Positions 26,764 through 37,218 are shown, counted from the first letter of the stretch. The stretch is DNA of 64,000 nt from UPXZ01 sp047974405 (GCA_047974405.1 JBKECI010000042.1:10910-74909), one strand, 5' to 3'. Numbers and translations: made by a program. The notes: a model not told the origin generated them from the letters alone.

Positions 26764-28498
26764 TTTTATCTAAATTCCCTTTTTTGAGCGAAAAAACAAA
26801 AGTTAAACCGCCGCCAGGTGTGTTTTTGGCTGTAATGGTTCCTTTGTGGTATAAAACAGCATTTTTTACGATAGCCAAACCAAGTCCGGTACCTCCCATT
26901 TTTCGACTTCTTCCCTTGTCCACCCTATAAAACCGGTCAAAAATACGGTTTAAATGTTCTTCCGAAACACCTATTCCATTGTCTGAAAAGGTAAAATAAT
27001 AATATTCGTCATCTTCCCTATAGCAATTGATTTCGATGTTGATGCCTGTCCCTGCATAACTCAAAGCATTGTCCATCAAATTACGAAAGATGGAGTAAAT
27101 CAACGATACATTTCCTCTTATATTTATATCGGGTTGCAAATGAATATCTATATAAAAGTTTCTTTCTTCCAACTGTAGACTTACATCGCCTATCATTTCG
27201 CCAACAATGTTTCCGATGTCGCACAGTTCCTTGTCAAATGCCTTTCGATGTTCTTCTATCTTGTTTAGGGCTGCAATATCCTGCAGTAAGGAATTCAACC
27301 TTTGTGCCTGTTGTAGTGAGCGTTCGATAAAAAATCGCTGCCGTACTACATCTATGTCAGGATTTTCGAGAATGCTTTCCATATAGCCCATGATAGATGC
27401 GACAGGAGTTTTTAGTTCATGGGAGATGTTTTGTGTCAGTTGGCGTTTAAGTTCGTTTTCATGCTCTTGCTGAGTAATGTCATTGATAGACACTTCAAAG
27501 GTATCATCTTGAAAAACAATACATTGTGTTACAAACATTTTTCCATCTTTCTCTATGACAATTCTTTTGCGTTTTAGCTGTTTGTTAATTAAGCTTTCGT
27601 TGATAAATTTATCAATTTCCACAAATTCTTCCAATCCAAAAATATCTTCGGAATTTGATTTTTGCTTTTCGGTCAAGAAATTGGTGTATTGTATAAAATG
27701 CGAATTGACAAGCAATTCTCTTTTGTCGGCAGAAAAGATTCCCAATCCTTCTTGAGAAATTTGAAGATGCTTTATCAATTTTTCTTTCTCTTTATTCACA
27801 TCGTCCTTTGTTTTTGCCAGCTGCTTGTACAAATTTACCATATTTTGGCTAATCTCTCCCAATTCGTCTTTCGGAAATTCCCATTTCACATCCTCAAACT
27901 CATCGGCCTGAGCTTTGTGCGTAAAAAGTCTTAGCCTGTCAATGGATCGTGTAAAGTTTTTTGTGATAAAATAGAGTGCTACGATAGCCAACAACAAAAT
28001 GGCTATCATAAAATAGAAGAAAAACAGATTGGTTCGAAGCAAAGTTTCAAGTCCATGTGTATAGGGTAGAGCGCTTCTGACAAATATATCTGGAAATTTT
28101 GTCGCGTAATAATAATAATCTCTGCCTGTAGAAACCGAATGGCGAATGGCTTTTCCACCCCCTTTTTGCAGAGCGCTCAGAAATTCGGGTCTGCTTTTAT
28201 GATTTTCGAGCTTGGAGGGGTCTTTGGATGAATCGAAAAGAACCGTACCCGATGTGTCGGTTACTGTAACGCGCAGATTTGAATCGGGAAACAGTGCTAC
28301 AAGTTGTTCCAGATTACCCCACGAATAGCTGTTTTCATTGATATAATGATGTACAATTTCGTTGTAATTCTCGAGTTGCACGTCCAAAAGGCGTGTATTA
28401 CTGTCTTTTTCTCGCTGATATTGCACAAAAGTTACAGTCGCCAGTAGCAAAAAAATCATACCGAAAAAGTACAAAAATATTTTTTTATAAAGACGCAA
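26744..28498 (-). CDS. Sensor histidine kinase, PhoR type
   Basis: A 584-residue membrane sensor. There are transmembrane segments near residues 7-27 and 155-178 with a periplasmic domain between. A HAMP/linker helix follows, then a PAS-like domain (about 240-340), the dimerisation domain with the phospho-accepting His in QNISHELKTPVASI, and an ATPase domain with N, G1 (DNGIGVSEEHL) and G2 (GTGLGLAIVKN) boxes. Together with the response regulator 75 nt upstream it forms a two-component system. The PhoR-like plan hints at phosphate or envelope sensing, but the signal cannot be told from the sequence. Confidence 0.92.
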   Translation of the reverse strand: MRLYKKIFLYFFGMIFLLLATVTFVQYQREKDSNTRLLDVQLENYNEIVHHYINENSYSWGNLEQLVALFPDSNLRVTVTDTSGTVLFDSSKDPSKLENHKSRPEFLSALQKGGGKAIRHSVSTGRDYYYYATKFPDIFVRSALPYTHGLETLLRTNLFFFYFMIAILLLAIVALYFITKNFTRSIDRLRLFTHKAQADEFEDVKWEFPKDELGEISQNMVNLYKQLAKTKDDVNKEKEKLIKHLQISQEGLGIFSADKRELLVNSHFIQYTNFLTEKQKSNSEDIFGLEEFVEIDKFINESLINKQLKRKRIVIEKDGKMFVTQCIVFQDDTFEVSINDITQQEHENELKRQLTQNISHELKTPVASIMGYMESILENPDIDVVRQRFFIERSLQQAQRLNSLLQDIAALNKIEEHRKAFDKELCDIGNIVGEMIGDVSLQLEERNFYIDIHLQPDINIRGNVSLIYSIFRNLMDNALSYAGTGINIEINCYREDDEYYYFTFSDNGIGVSEEHLNRIFDRFYRVDKGRSRKMGGTGLGLAIVKNAVLYHKGTITAKNTPGGGLTFVFSLKKGNLDKIKGDGK

Positions 28499-28573
28499 TT
28501 GAACTCTATTTTGTTAGCAGATTTATGTTTTTTTATCCTATTTCACATTACTCTATTCAAAGATACAGTGGCA

Positions 28574-29260
28574 TTACTCCTCGAAACAATAACCGTATCC
28601 GAGACGAGTAACGATATTTTTACCGTAAATGCCTATTTTTTTTCGAAGTCTGGTTATGTTCACGTCAATGGTTCTGTCCAAAACAATCACTTCGTCAGAC
28701 CATACGCGGGATAGTATTTCTTCTCGGGTAAAAACACGATTTTTGTTTTCCAAAAATAGTTTCAATATTTCAAATTCTTTTTTGGTAAAAGGTATTTCTT
28801 TATCGCTCAATGTTACTTTTTTATTTGCTAAACTCAATACCAGCTTTTCATATTTCAAATTTTGCCCTGCCTTGTCTCCGTTCTTGGCATCTACCCTCCT
28901 TAGCACGGCTTTGACCCTTGCCAGCACCTCACGAATAGAAAATGGTTTTGAAATATAATCATCGGCGCCAATATTAAAACCGGTTAAACGATCGTTTTCC
29001 GTATCCTTTGCTGTAAGAAAAATTATCGGTATTTGCGCCGTTTTAGGGTTATCATTCAGCATTCGAGCCATCTTAAATCCGGATATTTCTCCCATCATCA
29101 CGTCCAGTAGTATCAGTTTATAGTCTGAAAACTGTTTTTTGAGAGCTTCTTCCGCCGAATAGGCCACATCAACGGTATAGCCTTCTGTTTCTAAATTGAA
29201 TTGAAGAATTTCACACAAATCTTCTTCGTCATCAACAACTAAAATTTTGTTGGTAGTCAT
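28574..29260 (-). CDS. Response regulator, OmpR/PhoB family
   Basis: About 228 residues: a receiver domain with the acidic pair in VVDDEED, the phospho-acceptor Asp in LILLDVMM, and the conserved Lys in ISKPFS; then a winged-helix DNA-binding domain ending in DVNITRLRKKIG and a GYGYCF tail. The ATG at 29260 starts the receiver directly (MTTNKILVVDDE); an upstream in-frame start at 29290 would add ten unneeded residues. Partner of the kinase encoded just downstream. Confidence 0.93.
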   Translation of the reverse strand: MTTNKILVVDDEEDLCEILQFNLETEGYTVDVAYSAEEALKKQFSDYKLILLDVMMGEISGFKMARMLNDNPKTAQIPIIFLTAKDTENDRLTGFNIGADDYISKPFSIREVLARVKAVLRRVDAKNGDKAGQNLKYEKLVLSLANKKVTLSDKEIPFTKKEFEILKLFLENKNRVFTREEILSRVWSDEVIVLDRTIDVNITRLRKKIGIYGKNIVTRLGYGYCFEE

Positions 29261-29412
29261 TATTTTTTTGTTTTGAATATCAAACGTCATAAATATTTCA
29301 CGACAAAATAATCCTTTTTATATTTCGATATCGTGTAATACGTATGACAAAGTGATGACAAGAGCAGGCGAGGTATCCAAATTGGGTTGGATTTGTTTAT
29401 CCTTGCCATATT

Positions 29413-31896
29413 TTATTCAGAATCAATTATAATTTTATCTGATTTTACCCCTTTAGCATACGCTTCTACTTGAATTTTTCCCTTCTTTTCTAAGCTTTTG
29501 ACTAAAGCTGTAAGCTGTCCGCTAAAGAGTTTCATTTTGGTTGATTGAAACGGGGTTAAATCGGCGGCGTTTCCATTTGCCATAGAGTTGTATTTGCCGG
29601 CTCCACTTACCTTTATGGTAATCTCGTCTGTCTGAACGGGGCAAAAATTACCCTCTTTATCTACTATTTTTACGTTGATAAAGGCAATATCTTTACCATC
29701 CGCTTTTATTTTGTTTCTATCTGTTTTGAGTACGATTTTATAGGGAGTTCCGGCTGTTTTCACCTCTTGCTCTGCCACAACATTTCCCTTGTTGTCATAG
29801 GCGACTACTTTTATCGTTCCCGGTTCATATTTTGTATCCATCCACATTAAGCGGTATTTTTTCTGCCTTGCCAATGTTCTTTGGGCGTCTTTGTTGTTGG
29901 TGCTGTCTGGGTTTACACTCAAATCTTTTTTCTGAATCCCTTGACTTTTCCCGTTGATAAAAAGCTCTGCCGAAGGGTGATTGGTATATACAAAAATGGG
30001 AGTTACCTTTCCTTCACGCCCTTTCCAGTTCCAATGGGGAAGAATGTGAAGCGTATTTTCCTGTGTATTCCAATGGCTGCGGTAAAGATAATAGCGGTCT
30101 TTGGGTATCCCTGCCAAATCTACAATTCCGAAATACGAACTATGTGAGGGCCAGTTGCTGTAATATGGAGTAGGCTCTCCCAGGTAATCAAACCCTGTCC
30201 ATACAAATTCGCCGATATAGGAAGGCATTCCTTCCCAAATAAAATTATCTTCGGGCAAATCGGACCAGCTGCAATGTTCTAAATCGTAAGAGGAACTTTG
30301 CATATCGTCATACTGTTTCATCGACAATCTTTCAACCGGAAATTTATAAACGCCTCTGGAGCTTACGGTTGATGCCGTTTCGCTGCCGAGAATAATTTGT
30401 TGCGGGAGCGCTTTGTAATATTCGTTGTAAAAATGGGGCTTATAATTAAACCCGGGAACGTCTAATAGCGCCGCAAAATTATTGTAAACCGTCTTCCGAG
30501 ATTGATCCATACCATTTGTTACCGGACGTGTAGGGTCTTCTCTGTGGCAGATGTCTTGCAAAAAACGGTTTCGTTTAGGTCCGTATTCATTGTTCCCCTG
30601 GTCGGGTACTTCGTTGCCGATACTCCACATAACCACCGATGGATTGTTGCGATAGTGATGTATGAGATTTACAATATCATTTTCGGCATACTTGTTCCAA
30701 AGTGTATTGTATCCGTTTTTCACTTTCGCTATTTTCCATTCGTCAAAACTCTCGGGCATAAGCATCATTCCCATCTCATCACATGCTTTTACAAGCTCGG
30801 GAGCAGGCATATTGTGTGATGTGCGGATGGCATTGACTCCCATGTCTTTCAAAATGCGAATTTGACGGCGAATGGCAGCATCGTTTACAGCAGCGCCAAG
30901 CGGTCCTAAGTCGTGATGATTGCAAACCCCTTTAAACATCACTCGCTTTCCGTTGAGAAAAAATCCTTGATCGGGAATTATCTTAATGGTTCGTATGCCG
31001 AAAGTTGTTTCGTATTCATCTATCAATTTTCCGTTATTGTACAGTTTTGATACGGCTTTGTACAGCACCGGATTTTCAATGTCCCACAGAGTGGGGTTTG
31101 AGATAATTATATCTTGAACAAATTCGTTTTTGCCATAAGCAGACAAGGAATTTTCTTGTTTGGCTACTTGCTTCGAATCGTTGTTCAGAATAGCTGTGGA
31201 GAGTGTATATGTTCCCTCTTTGTCTCCTTCTATTTGAGTGCGTATGTTTATTTTGGCAAATTTGCCGGTTACCTCTGGAGTTGTAATGTAAGTTCCCCAT
31301 ACGGGAATATGTGTATTATTTGTTATTACCACATGAACGTTGCGATAAAGTCCTGCTCCGGGGTACCACCGAGATTGCTCTGTCTTATTTTCGAGACGAA
31401 CGGCAAGTACGTTGGGCGCATTGTCCTTGTTTAAAAAATCGGTAATATCCAAATAAAAGGAGTTATAGCCATATCCCCATTCACCCGCCTTTTGTCCGTT
31501 TACATATATCTGCGGATAAGACATTGCTCCGTCAAAAACCAGTGTTACACGTTTATTCTCTTCATATTTTGGTAGATTTCCGATGTTTCGATACCATCCC
31601 ACGCCGATAAAAGGAAGTCCTCCGGTTCTTCCGGCTTGCTCCATGGCCTCTTTCATCCCATCTTGCTCTATTTTTACATTTTGAACATCATAAAATCCAA
31701 AAGGTCCGGTAATTGCCCAGTCGTGAGGCACAGTTACCGATTCCCATTGGGTGTCATCAAAATCAGAGTTTTTCTGATTTACATCGTCTATTTTCGAAAA
31801 CTTCCAATTTTTTTCGAGGAGATATTCCCTACGTGTTTGAGCTGTAAGATGGAGAGAAACAATGAGGAGAATAATAAATAAAATATTGTTCTTCAT
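29413..31896 (-). CDS. GH2 family beta-galactosidase-like enzyme
   Basis: An 827-residue secreted hydrolase with a signal peptide (1-19, ending LTAQ). Domains are in GH2 order: sugar-binding jelly roll (about 25-190), Ig-like domain (about 195-300), TIM barrel (about 305-600), then C-terminal Ig-like domains (DUF4982-type and an invasin-like segment from about 700). The acid/base is E429 in SIGNEVPD and the nucleophile E506 in LGSETAS. GH2 enzymes release terminal beta-galactose, beta-glucuronate or beta-mannose; the architecture is the common Bacteroidota beta-galactosidase. Near galK and galM, which fits galactose release. TAGATTTG (complement of 31930-31937) is a candidate -7 box. Confidence 0.9.
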   Translation of the reverse strand: MKNNILFIILLIVSLHLTAQTRREYLLEKNWKFSKIDDVNQKNSDFDDTQWESVTVPHDWAITGPFGFYDVQNVKIEQDGMKEAMEQAGRTGGLPFIGVGWYRNIGNLPKYEENKRVTLVFDGAMSYPQIYVNGQKAGEWGYGYNSFYLDITDFLNKDNAPNVLAVRLENKTEQSRWYPGAGLYRNVHVVITNNTHIPVWGTYITTPEVTGKFAKINIRTQIEGDKEGTYTLSTAILNNDSKQVAKQENSLSAYGKNEFVQDIIISNPTLWDIENPVLYKAVSKLYNNGKLIDEYETTFGIRTIKIIPDQGFFLNGKRVMFKGVCNHHDLGPLGAAVNDAAIRRQIRILKDMGVNAIRTSHNMPAPELVKACDEMGMMLMPESFDEWKIAKVKNGYNTLWNKYAENDIVNLIHHYRNNPSVVMWSIGNEVPDQGNNEYGPKRNRFLQDICHREDPTRPVTNGMDQSRKTVYNNFAALLDVPGFNYKPHFYNEYYKALPQQIILGSETASTVSSRGVYKFPVERLSMKQYDDMQSSSYDLEHCSWSDLPEDNFIWEGMPSYIGEFVWTGFDYLGEPTPYYSNWPSHSSYFGIVDLAGIPKDRYYLYRSHWNTQENTLHILPHWNWKGREGKVTPIFVYTNHPSAELFINGKSQGIQKKDLSVNPDSTNNKDAQRTLARQKKYRLMWMDTKYEPGTIKVVAYDNKGNVVAEQEVKTAGTPYKIVLKTDRNKIKADGKDIAFINVKIVDKEGNFCPVQTDEITIKVSGAGKYNSMANGNAADLTPFQSTKMKLFSGQLTALVKSLEKKGKIQVEAYAKGVKSDKIIIDSE

Positions 31897-31974
31897 AATG
31901 GTATCTTTTAAGGGATGAATAGTTTACTACAAATCTACAAAAAAAACGAAATAAAAATAGAACGTTTTACGACA

Positions 31975-32415
31975 TTACATAAAAAAACCATTAAGATACA
32001 TCCATACGACATATCGTAAATATTTTCCAAATAACATCGACAGGGCGACTATCCACCAGCGGCACCGAAAAAATCCGGAGGCTACAGCAATAATGTCTCC
32101 AATGCCCGGTAGAAATGAAAAAAATGCGAACCAATCGCCGTACTTATGTAGTTTTTTTTCAAATCTCAGCATTTTGTCATGTTTTACGCGGAGGTATTTC
32201 TCTATCCATTCTATTTTACCCAAATACCCTAAGTAGTAGCAAGACATCCCTCCCAACCAATTTCCGAGAGTAGCAACATACACGCACATCCACGTATCGA
32301 GCCCTCCGAAGACGAGCGCAGAAAATACTACTTCGGAGCTGAAAGGGATAACTGTGGCGGCAAGAAAAGATGCTATAAACAGCCCCCAATATCCCCATTC
32401 TGCAAAATTTTCCAT
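31975..32415 (-). CDS. yqaA: YqaA family inner-membrane protein (DedA/VTT superfamily)
   Basis: A 146-residue protein with about four hydrophobic segments. The motif FLPGIGDIIAVASGFF, and the start WGYWGLFIASFLAATVIPFSSEVV, are typical of YqaA/SNARE-associated (VTT) membrane proteins. Relatives take part in envelope maintenance and lipid movement; no precise role is known for YqaA. It is 11 nt after the preceding membrane protein and so probably cotranscribed with it. Confidence 0.85.
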   Translation of the reverse strand: MENFAEWGYWGLFIASFLAATVIPFSSEVVFSALVFGGLDTWMCVYVATLGNWLGGMSCYYLGYLGKIEWIEKYLRVKHDKMLRFEKKLHKYGDWFAFFSFLPGIGDIIAVASGFFRCRWWIVALSMLFGKYLRYVVWMYLNGFFM

Positions 32416-32426
32416 ACTCTTCTCTT

Positions 32427-33416
32427 TTAATAAAATAAAAGTTGATATATGGAAAATATAAAACCGACAAAACTGAGAATGATAAATAATATCACATAAA
32501 ATAACGAATGCCTATGCGTAAAAGTATAACTACCCAAAAGAGCGTAAATGGCTGCTCCCAATGGCAAAAATGCGATGATGCTCTGGGAAAAAAATATCAG
32601 TTGCAGTAGTAATCCAACCCCCATCACTTGAAAAAAATGGAGTGTTCTACGAGTTTTGACAGACTCCCTCCCCATTCTTGAATACATCCCAAAGATGACA
32701 AAGAGCAATATGATTCCCATTGCCAACAAATATGTGAAAAGGGAAATATCGTATAGGTACATCAGGGAGAGGTTGTTGAAAACGAAAATAAAATCGGGCG
32801 AATAATTAAACGAATTGGTTTCTAAAAAATGGCACAAATAAATAAATAGCCAAGGAACTATAAATCCGATTACGGAGGCAAAGAATATTCGAGGCGAAAT
32901 AGATTTTATTTGATAAAGGGCTATCCAGATAAAGGGTATAAACAAAATATATTCTGGAACAAGAAAAATACTTGTCCCGAGAAAAATAAAGCTAAGGAAT
33001 ACTATTTCCACTCCATTTTTATTGTCGTAATTGTTTAGTAACAAGTGGATAGAAAAAACTATCAATAGTGTGGAAAGGTACGATATGAAATCGCTGTGGG
33101 TAATTGCCAAGCCTGTGGAAATCTGCAAAAAAATAAATGTGCCAAGGAAAGTTCGGGTATTAATATAAGTATGCCTGTGATTGATATGGGCTATAAGCAA
33201 CGAAATGAGCAATGCTATAAACAGGCTCAATAGATTTGCCAATAAGGGAGATATTGCATAAAAACGTCCAATTTCTGCCGGAATTGAACGGTATTGTACG
33301 TTGTCAAAAAATGGATGCAGGCAATAAAATAGTATCCAACACCCAATAGTTGCAACAAAAGTCAGAGTTGCAACAAAAATATTGGGTGTGATGATTTTTT
33401 GTAAAGAGAGTTTCAT
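32427..33416 (-). CDS. Multi-pass membrane protein of unknown function (DUF6427-like)
   Basis: A 329-residue, strongly hydrophobic protein with around eight to ten predicted transmembrane segments and few charged residues outside the loops. It resembles the uncharacterised Bacteroidota family DUF6427, usually near peptidase and uracil-salvage genes, but I cannot confirm this without a profile search. It lies between the M3 peptidase (36 nt) and yqaA (11 nt), so it belongs to the same transcription unit. Confidence 0.65.
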   Translation of the reverse strand: MKLSLQKIITPNIFVATLTFVATIGCWILFYCLHPFFDNVQYRSIPAEIGRFYAISPLLANLLSLFIALLISLLIAHINHRHTYINTRTFLGTFIFLQISTGLAITHSDFISYLSTLLIVFSIHLLLNNYDNKNGVEIVFLSFIFLGTSIFLVPEYILFIPFIWIALYQIKSISPRIFFASVIGFIVPWLFIYLCHFLETNSFNYSPDFIFVFNNLSLMYLYDISLFTYLLAMGIILLFVIFGMYSRMGRESVKTRRTLHFFQVMGVGLLLQLIFFSQSIIAFLPLGAAIYALLGSYTFTHRHSLFYVILFIILSFVGFIFSIYQLLFY

Positions 33417-33451
33417 TCAATATTTATTATTGACAAGAGTTTGTCTCTAAA

Positions 33452-35557
33452 CTATTTTAAGCCCCTCCTTATTAAAAGGGCGTCGGGATTGGCATCTTTA
33501 CCTCTAAAGTTTCGGTAGAGTATCATCGGATCATCCGAGTCTCCTTTTTCCAAGATATTTTTTCTGAATGACTCAGCTATCTCGGGGTTAAAAATGTCTC
33601 CTGTCTCTTTGAAAGCTTGGTAAGCATCGGCATCAAGTACTTCTGCCCAAGTGTAGCCGTAATATCCGGTAGCGTAACCTCCATCAAAAATATGCTTGAA
33701 ATAGGTGCTGCGATAGCGTACAATAATTTGAGGTATCATACCTATTTTGTTCATTATCTTTTTTTCAAACTCATTTACATCAAAAGCTGCCGTATCTTTC
33801 ATCGAATGGTAATCCATATCGAGTAAGGAGGCAGAGAGTAACTCTGTCATATTAAATCCTTGATTAAATTTGGAGGAGTTTTGAATTTTGTTCATCAGTT
33901 CTTGGGATATCAATTCATTGGTCTTGTAATGAAACGCGTAGGTTTTCATTACTTCCGGTTCAAAAGCCCAATTTTCCATAATTTGTGAGGGGAGTTCCAC
34001 AAAATCGCGTTTTACGTTTGTTCCCGAAAGCGACGGGTAGGTCGATTGGGCAAGTAATCCGTGCAAAGCATGTCCAAATTCATGAAACATTGTGCCTACT
34101 TCGTCCATAGTCAGCAGCGATGGTTTGGTAGAAGTCGGTTTGGTAAAGTTGCCCACATTCACAATAATAGGGCGGTAATTTATCCCTTCTTTGATGTATT
34201 GTTCGGTTATATTATTCATCCATGCGCCGGCGCCTTTTCCCGCACGGGGATAATAATCGGTATAGAGTATCCCGATGTAAGAACCATCTTTGTCTGTAAC
34301 TTTAAATGTTTCCACATCTTTGTGGTACACAGGAATATTATTTAATTTCTCGAAAGAGAGTCCGTAGAGTTTTTGGGCAAGGTCAAATACCCCTTTGCGA
34401 ACATTTTCCATTTTGAAGTATGGTTTCAGCTGTTCTTCTTCCAAATCGTATTGTTGCTTACGAAGTTTTTCGGCATAATACCACCAATCCCAAGGCTCCA
34501 ATTTTTCTCCTTTTCCTTCAATATCCATCATTTTTTGTAGTTCGGCGGCTTCCATTTTGGCTTTGGCTACCGATGGTTTCCATACTTGATTTAGAAACGC
34601 GAAAACTGTTTCCGGTGTTTTTGCCATTGTGTTGTCCAAAATAAATGCGGCAGGGGTCAAATAGCCCAACAATTGCGCTTTTTCGACTCGCAGTTTCATG
34701 ATTTTATTTATTACCAATTTGTTGTCATTGGTATTGTCATGATTGCAACGTGTGGTGTAAGCCGTCAGTAATTCTTCGCGCAACTTGCGGTTGTCGGCAT
34801 ATTGCAATACAGGGATAAAACTCGATTTTTGTGTGGTAAAAAGCCATTGTCCTGCTTTTCCTGCCTCCTTTGCTTCGTTGGCGGCAGCGTCAATCACACT
34901 TTGCGGAAGTCCTTTCAATTCATTTTTGTCAATTACAAACTTTTGGTAGGCGTTGGTTTCTGCCAACACATTTTGAGCAAAAAGTAGTTCTGAGCTACTC
35001 AGTTCTTTATTTATTGTTCTAAGTTTCTCTTTTTGTCCATCGTTTAGTGCTGCTCCGCTGCGGATAAAGTTTTTATAGTATTTTTCTAAAAGCCGGTATT
35101 GTTCGGCGTTTAGTCCGAGAGTTGTGCGTTCGTCATAAAGTTTTTTTACTTTTTGAAATACTTTGTCGTTCAAATATAAGTTATCGCCGTGCTCGGTCAA
35201 CATTGGCGTTATTTTTTGCGCTAATGAGTCCATATTATTGTTGGTGTCGGCTGCATTTAAGTTGAAAAACACCGAAGAAACTTTTTTTAGAAGTACGCCT
35301 CCAAATTCCAACTTTTCGATTACGTTTACAAATGTAGGTGCCGCCGTATCGTTTGCTATAGAATCTATCTCTTGTTGATGTTGTTCTATCCCCTCTTCAA
35401 AAGCCGGCATATAGTCGTCCAACCCTATTTTATCAAAAGGGGGAGTTCCGTATTGGTCTGTATAGGGTTTAAAGAATGGATTGTCGTTGTTGGAAGTATT
35501 GTTGTTACATCCTATCAGTATTGTTGATACTAACATAATTAATAGTATTTTTTTCAT
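33452..35557 (-). CDS. dcp: M3 family peptidyl-dipeptidase lipoprotein (Dcp-like)
   Basis: A 701-residue zinc peptidase with a lipoprotein signal (lipobox IGC, C17). The zinc motif HEFGH is at residues 492-496, with a further Glu ligand expected in the DFVELPSQ segment about 25 residues later. GYTWAEVLDADAY near the C-terminus is also characteristic of the Dcp/oligopeptidase A branch. It removes dipeptides from the C-terminus of oligopeptides, here apparently in the periplasm as a lipid-anchored enzyme. It is flanked by ribF (45 nt upstream) and the membrane-protein genes downstream. Confidence 0.9.
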   Translation of the reverse strand: MKKILLIMLVSTILIGCNNNTSNNDNPFFKPYTDQYGTPPFDKIGLDDYMPAFEEGIEQHQQEIDSIANDTAAPTFVNVIEKLEFGGVLLKKVSSVFFNLNAADTNNNMDSLAQKITPMLTEHGDNLYLNDKVFQKVKKLYDERTTLGLNAEQYRLLEKYYKNFIRSGAALNDGQKEKLRTINKELSSSELLFAQNVLAETNAYQKFVIDKNELKGLPQSVIDAAANEAKEAGKAGQWLFTTQKSSFIPVLQYADNRKLREELLTAYTTRCNHDNTNDNKLVINKIMKLRVEKAQLLGYLTPAAFILDNTMAKTPETVFAFLNQVWKPSVAKAKMEAAELQKMMDIEGKGEKLEPWDWWYYAEKLRKQQYDLEEEQLKPYFKMENVRKGVFDLAQKLYGLSFEKLNNIPVYHKDVETFKVTDKDGSYIGILYTDYYPRAGKGAGAWMNNITEQYIKEGINYRPIIVNVGNFTKPTSTKPSLLTMDEVGTMFHEFGHALHGLLAQSTYPSLSGTNVKRDFVELPSQIMENWAFEPEVMKTYAFHYKTNELISQELMNKIQNSSKFNQGFNMTELLSASLLDMDYHSMKDTAAFDVNEFEKKIMNKIGMIPQIIVRYRSTYFKHIFDGGYATGYYGYTWAEVLDADAYQAFKETGDIFNPEIAESFRKNILEKGDSDDPMILYRNFRGKDANPDALLIRRGLK

Positions 35558-35601
35558 ATTCGGGATATTTTATATTTTGTAAATATATACATTTTACAAA
35601 T

Positions 35602-36525
35602 TTATTCTATGCTTATTGCAGTTTCTTTATCTTTGTGCAGTTGTTTTTTAAGTTCTTCCAAGTTTCTGAATTTTATTTCGCCCCGTAAATATTCTAAAAA
35701 TTGTACTGTGATTGTTTTGTTGTAGATATTTTCATCAAAATCAAAAATATTAACTTCTATTTTCACATCATTACCGGCTTTTAGGGTGGGTCGATACCCG
35801 ATATTCATCATCCCTCGATATATTTTATCCGCATAAAGTACATTTACAGCATATGCACCTGTCGCGGGAACAATTTTATCTTTTTCTTCCGGCACAATAT
35901 TGGCGGTAGGAAATCCTATCTCGTGTCCTATACGATTGCCGGCAACTACTTTGCCCGACAACGAATAGGGATAGGTAAGTATCTTGTTTGCCTGTCCGAT
36001 TTTTCCTTCCTGTATAAAATTCCGTATTTGCGAACTGCTTATCCGAGGGTAGCTTTTATCTACAAACTGTCCTATTTTCAACACGCTTATGCCTAGACTA
36101 TTGCCTATTTCCACATAGTCGTCAAAACCCTGCTGGCGGTTGTAACCAAACCGATGATCGTGCCCCACGAGCAACACTTTTACTTTCAGTTGCTCCTGCA
36201 AAATATTTTTCATATACTCATACGCCGAAAAGTGAGAGAGTTGTTCAGTAAAATTCAACACAACACAAGCGTCTATCTCTGTTGCCGACAGCAATGCAAT
36301 TTTTTCTTTTTGCGTAGTCAAAAGCTGTGGCTGAAAGGCTGCTTGCAACACCTTTCGGGGGTGTTTGTCAAAAGTAACTACAACGGCATTTAAATGGTTT
36401 TTTTGCGCAATTTCTTTAAGTTCCTGTAATAAAAAACGGTGTCCGGCATGGATTCCGTCAAAAAAACCGACTGTTGCCACGCAACCACCCCAAGGAACTA
36501 TATCGTTTTGTTTAAAAATATACAT
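35602..36525 (-). CDS. ribF: Bifunctional riboflavin kinase / FAD synthetase
   Basis: About 307 residues. The N-terminal nucleotidyltransferase half holds GFFDGIHAGHRFLL (HxGH-type ATP motif) and the ISSSQIRNFI block. The C-terminal riboflavin kinase half begins near YPYSLSGKVVAGNRIG and holds GFPTANI. It makes FMN and FAD. I prefer the ATG at 36525 (MYIFKQND) over the in-frame TTG at 36555, which would overlap the end of the HAD gene. Both genes are in one leftward operon. Confidence 0.94.
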   Translation of the reverse strand: MYIFKQNDIVPWGGCVATVGFFDGIHAGHRFLLQELKEIAQKNHLNAVVVTFDKHPRKVLQAAFQPQLLTTQKEKIALLSATEIDACVVLNFTEQLSHFSAYEYMKNILQEQLKVKVLLVGHDHRFGYNRQQGFDDYVEIGNSLGISVLKIGQFVDKSYPRISSSQIRNFIQEGKIGQANKILTYPYSLSGKVVAGNRIGHEIGFPTANIVPEEKDKIVPATGAYAVNVLYADKIYRGMMNIGYRPTLKAGNDVKIEVNIFDFDENIYNKTITVQFLEYLRGEIKFRNLEELKKQLHKDKETAISIE

Positions 36526-36544
36526 GGATGAGAATTGCGAGATA

Positions 36545-37171
36545 TTACATTCCAAAAACTTCCGGTTTCAATTCTGAGTAGGGTTCTACAAACATTGTTT
36601 TAAAACCTATTTTCGCAGCTGTTTCAATATTGTGAAGTCCGTCGTCCAAAAACAGGCACTCTTCTGCGATTAATCCCCTATCTGCAAGTACTGCCTCAAA
36701 GATATCTGCATTGGGTTTGTTCAAGTGCATTTGGAAAGAGAGAAAGCATTTGTCAAAATATTCATTTACGGAATGTCCGTCCACATTAAACATATTGTCT
36801 AAGCAATATTGATACGATAGTGTATTGGTATTGCTCAGCATATATACCTTGTATGTTTTTTTCAGTTTGATTAATAAATCTAATTTTGCAGGCGGTATGC
36901 TTACCAGCAACGAAGTCCATGCATAGTCTATTTGCTCGTCTGTTACAGGCTGTAAAGCATTTTCGCGTATTTTGTCTCTGAATTCTTCGGCAGTAATCAG
37001 CCCCAGTTCATAATCCAAGATAAACCCTCTTTGAAGTGTTGTACTAATCAAATCATCCATATTGGGTACACCAATCTTTTTGAAGTTATTTACACATAAT
37101 TTCCAGTCCAAATCAACAATTACTCCTCCCAAATCAAAAAATATTGCTTTTGTCTCCTTTTTACTATCCAT
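36545..37171 (-). CDS. HAD superfamily hydrolase (HAD-IA, YihX-like)
   Basis: A 208-residue phosphatase-like protein. Motif I is FFDLGGVIVDLD (the nucleophile Asp starts DLGGV), motif II lies in YMLSNTN, and motif III/IV is LNKPNADIF...LFLDDGLHNI. A helical cap (about 20-90) is inserted after motif I. Relatives dephosphorylate sugar phosphates or nucleotides such as FMN. Location just before ribF makes a link to flavin metabolism possible but unproven. Confidence 0.88.
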   Translation of the reverse strand: MDSKKETKAIFFDLGGVIVDLDWKLCVNNFKKIGVPNMDDLISTTLQRGFILDYELGLITAEEFRDKIRENALQPVTDEQIDYAWTSLLVSIPPAKLDLLIKLKKTYKVYMLSNTNTLSYQYCLDNMFNVDGHSVNEYFDKCFLSFQMHLNKPNADIFEAVLADRGLIAEECLFLDDGLHNIETAAKIGFKTMFVEPYSELKPEVFGM

Positions 37172-37218
37172 TTTATTAAAAAAATTAGCGATAATTTTTT
37201 CTATTGTTCAAAATTTAT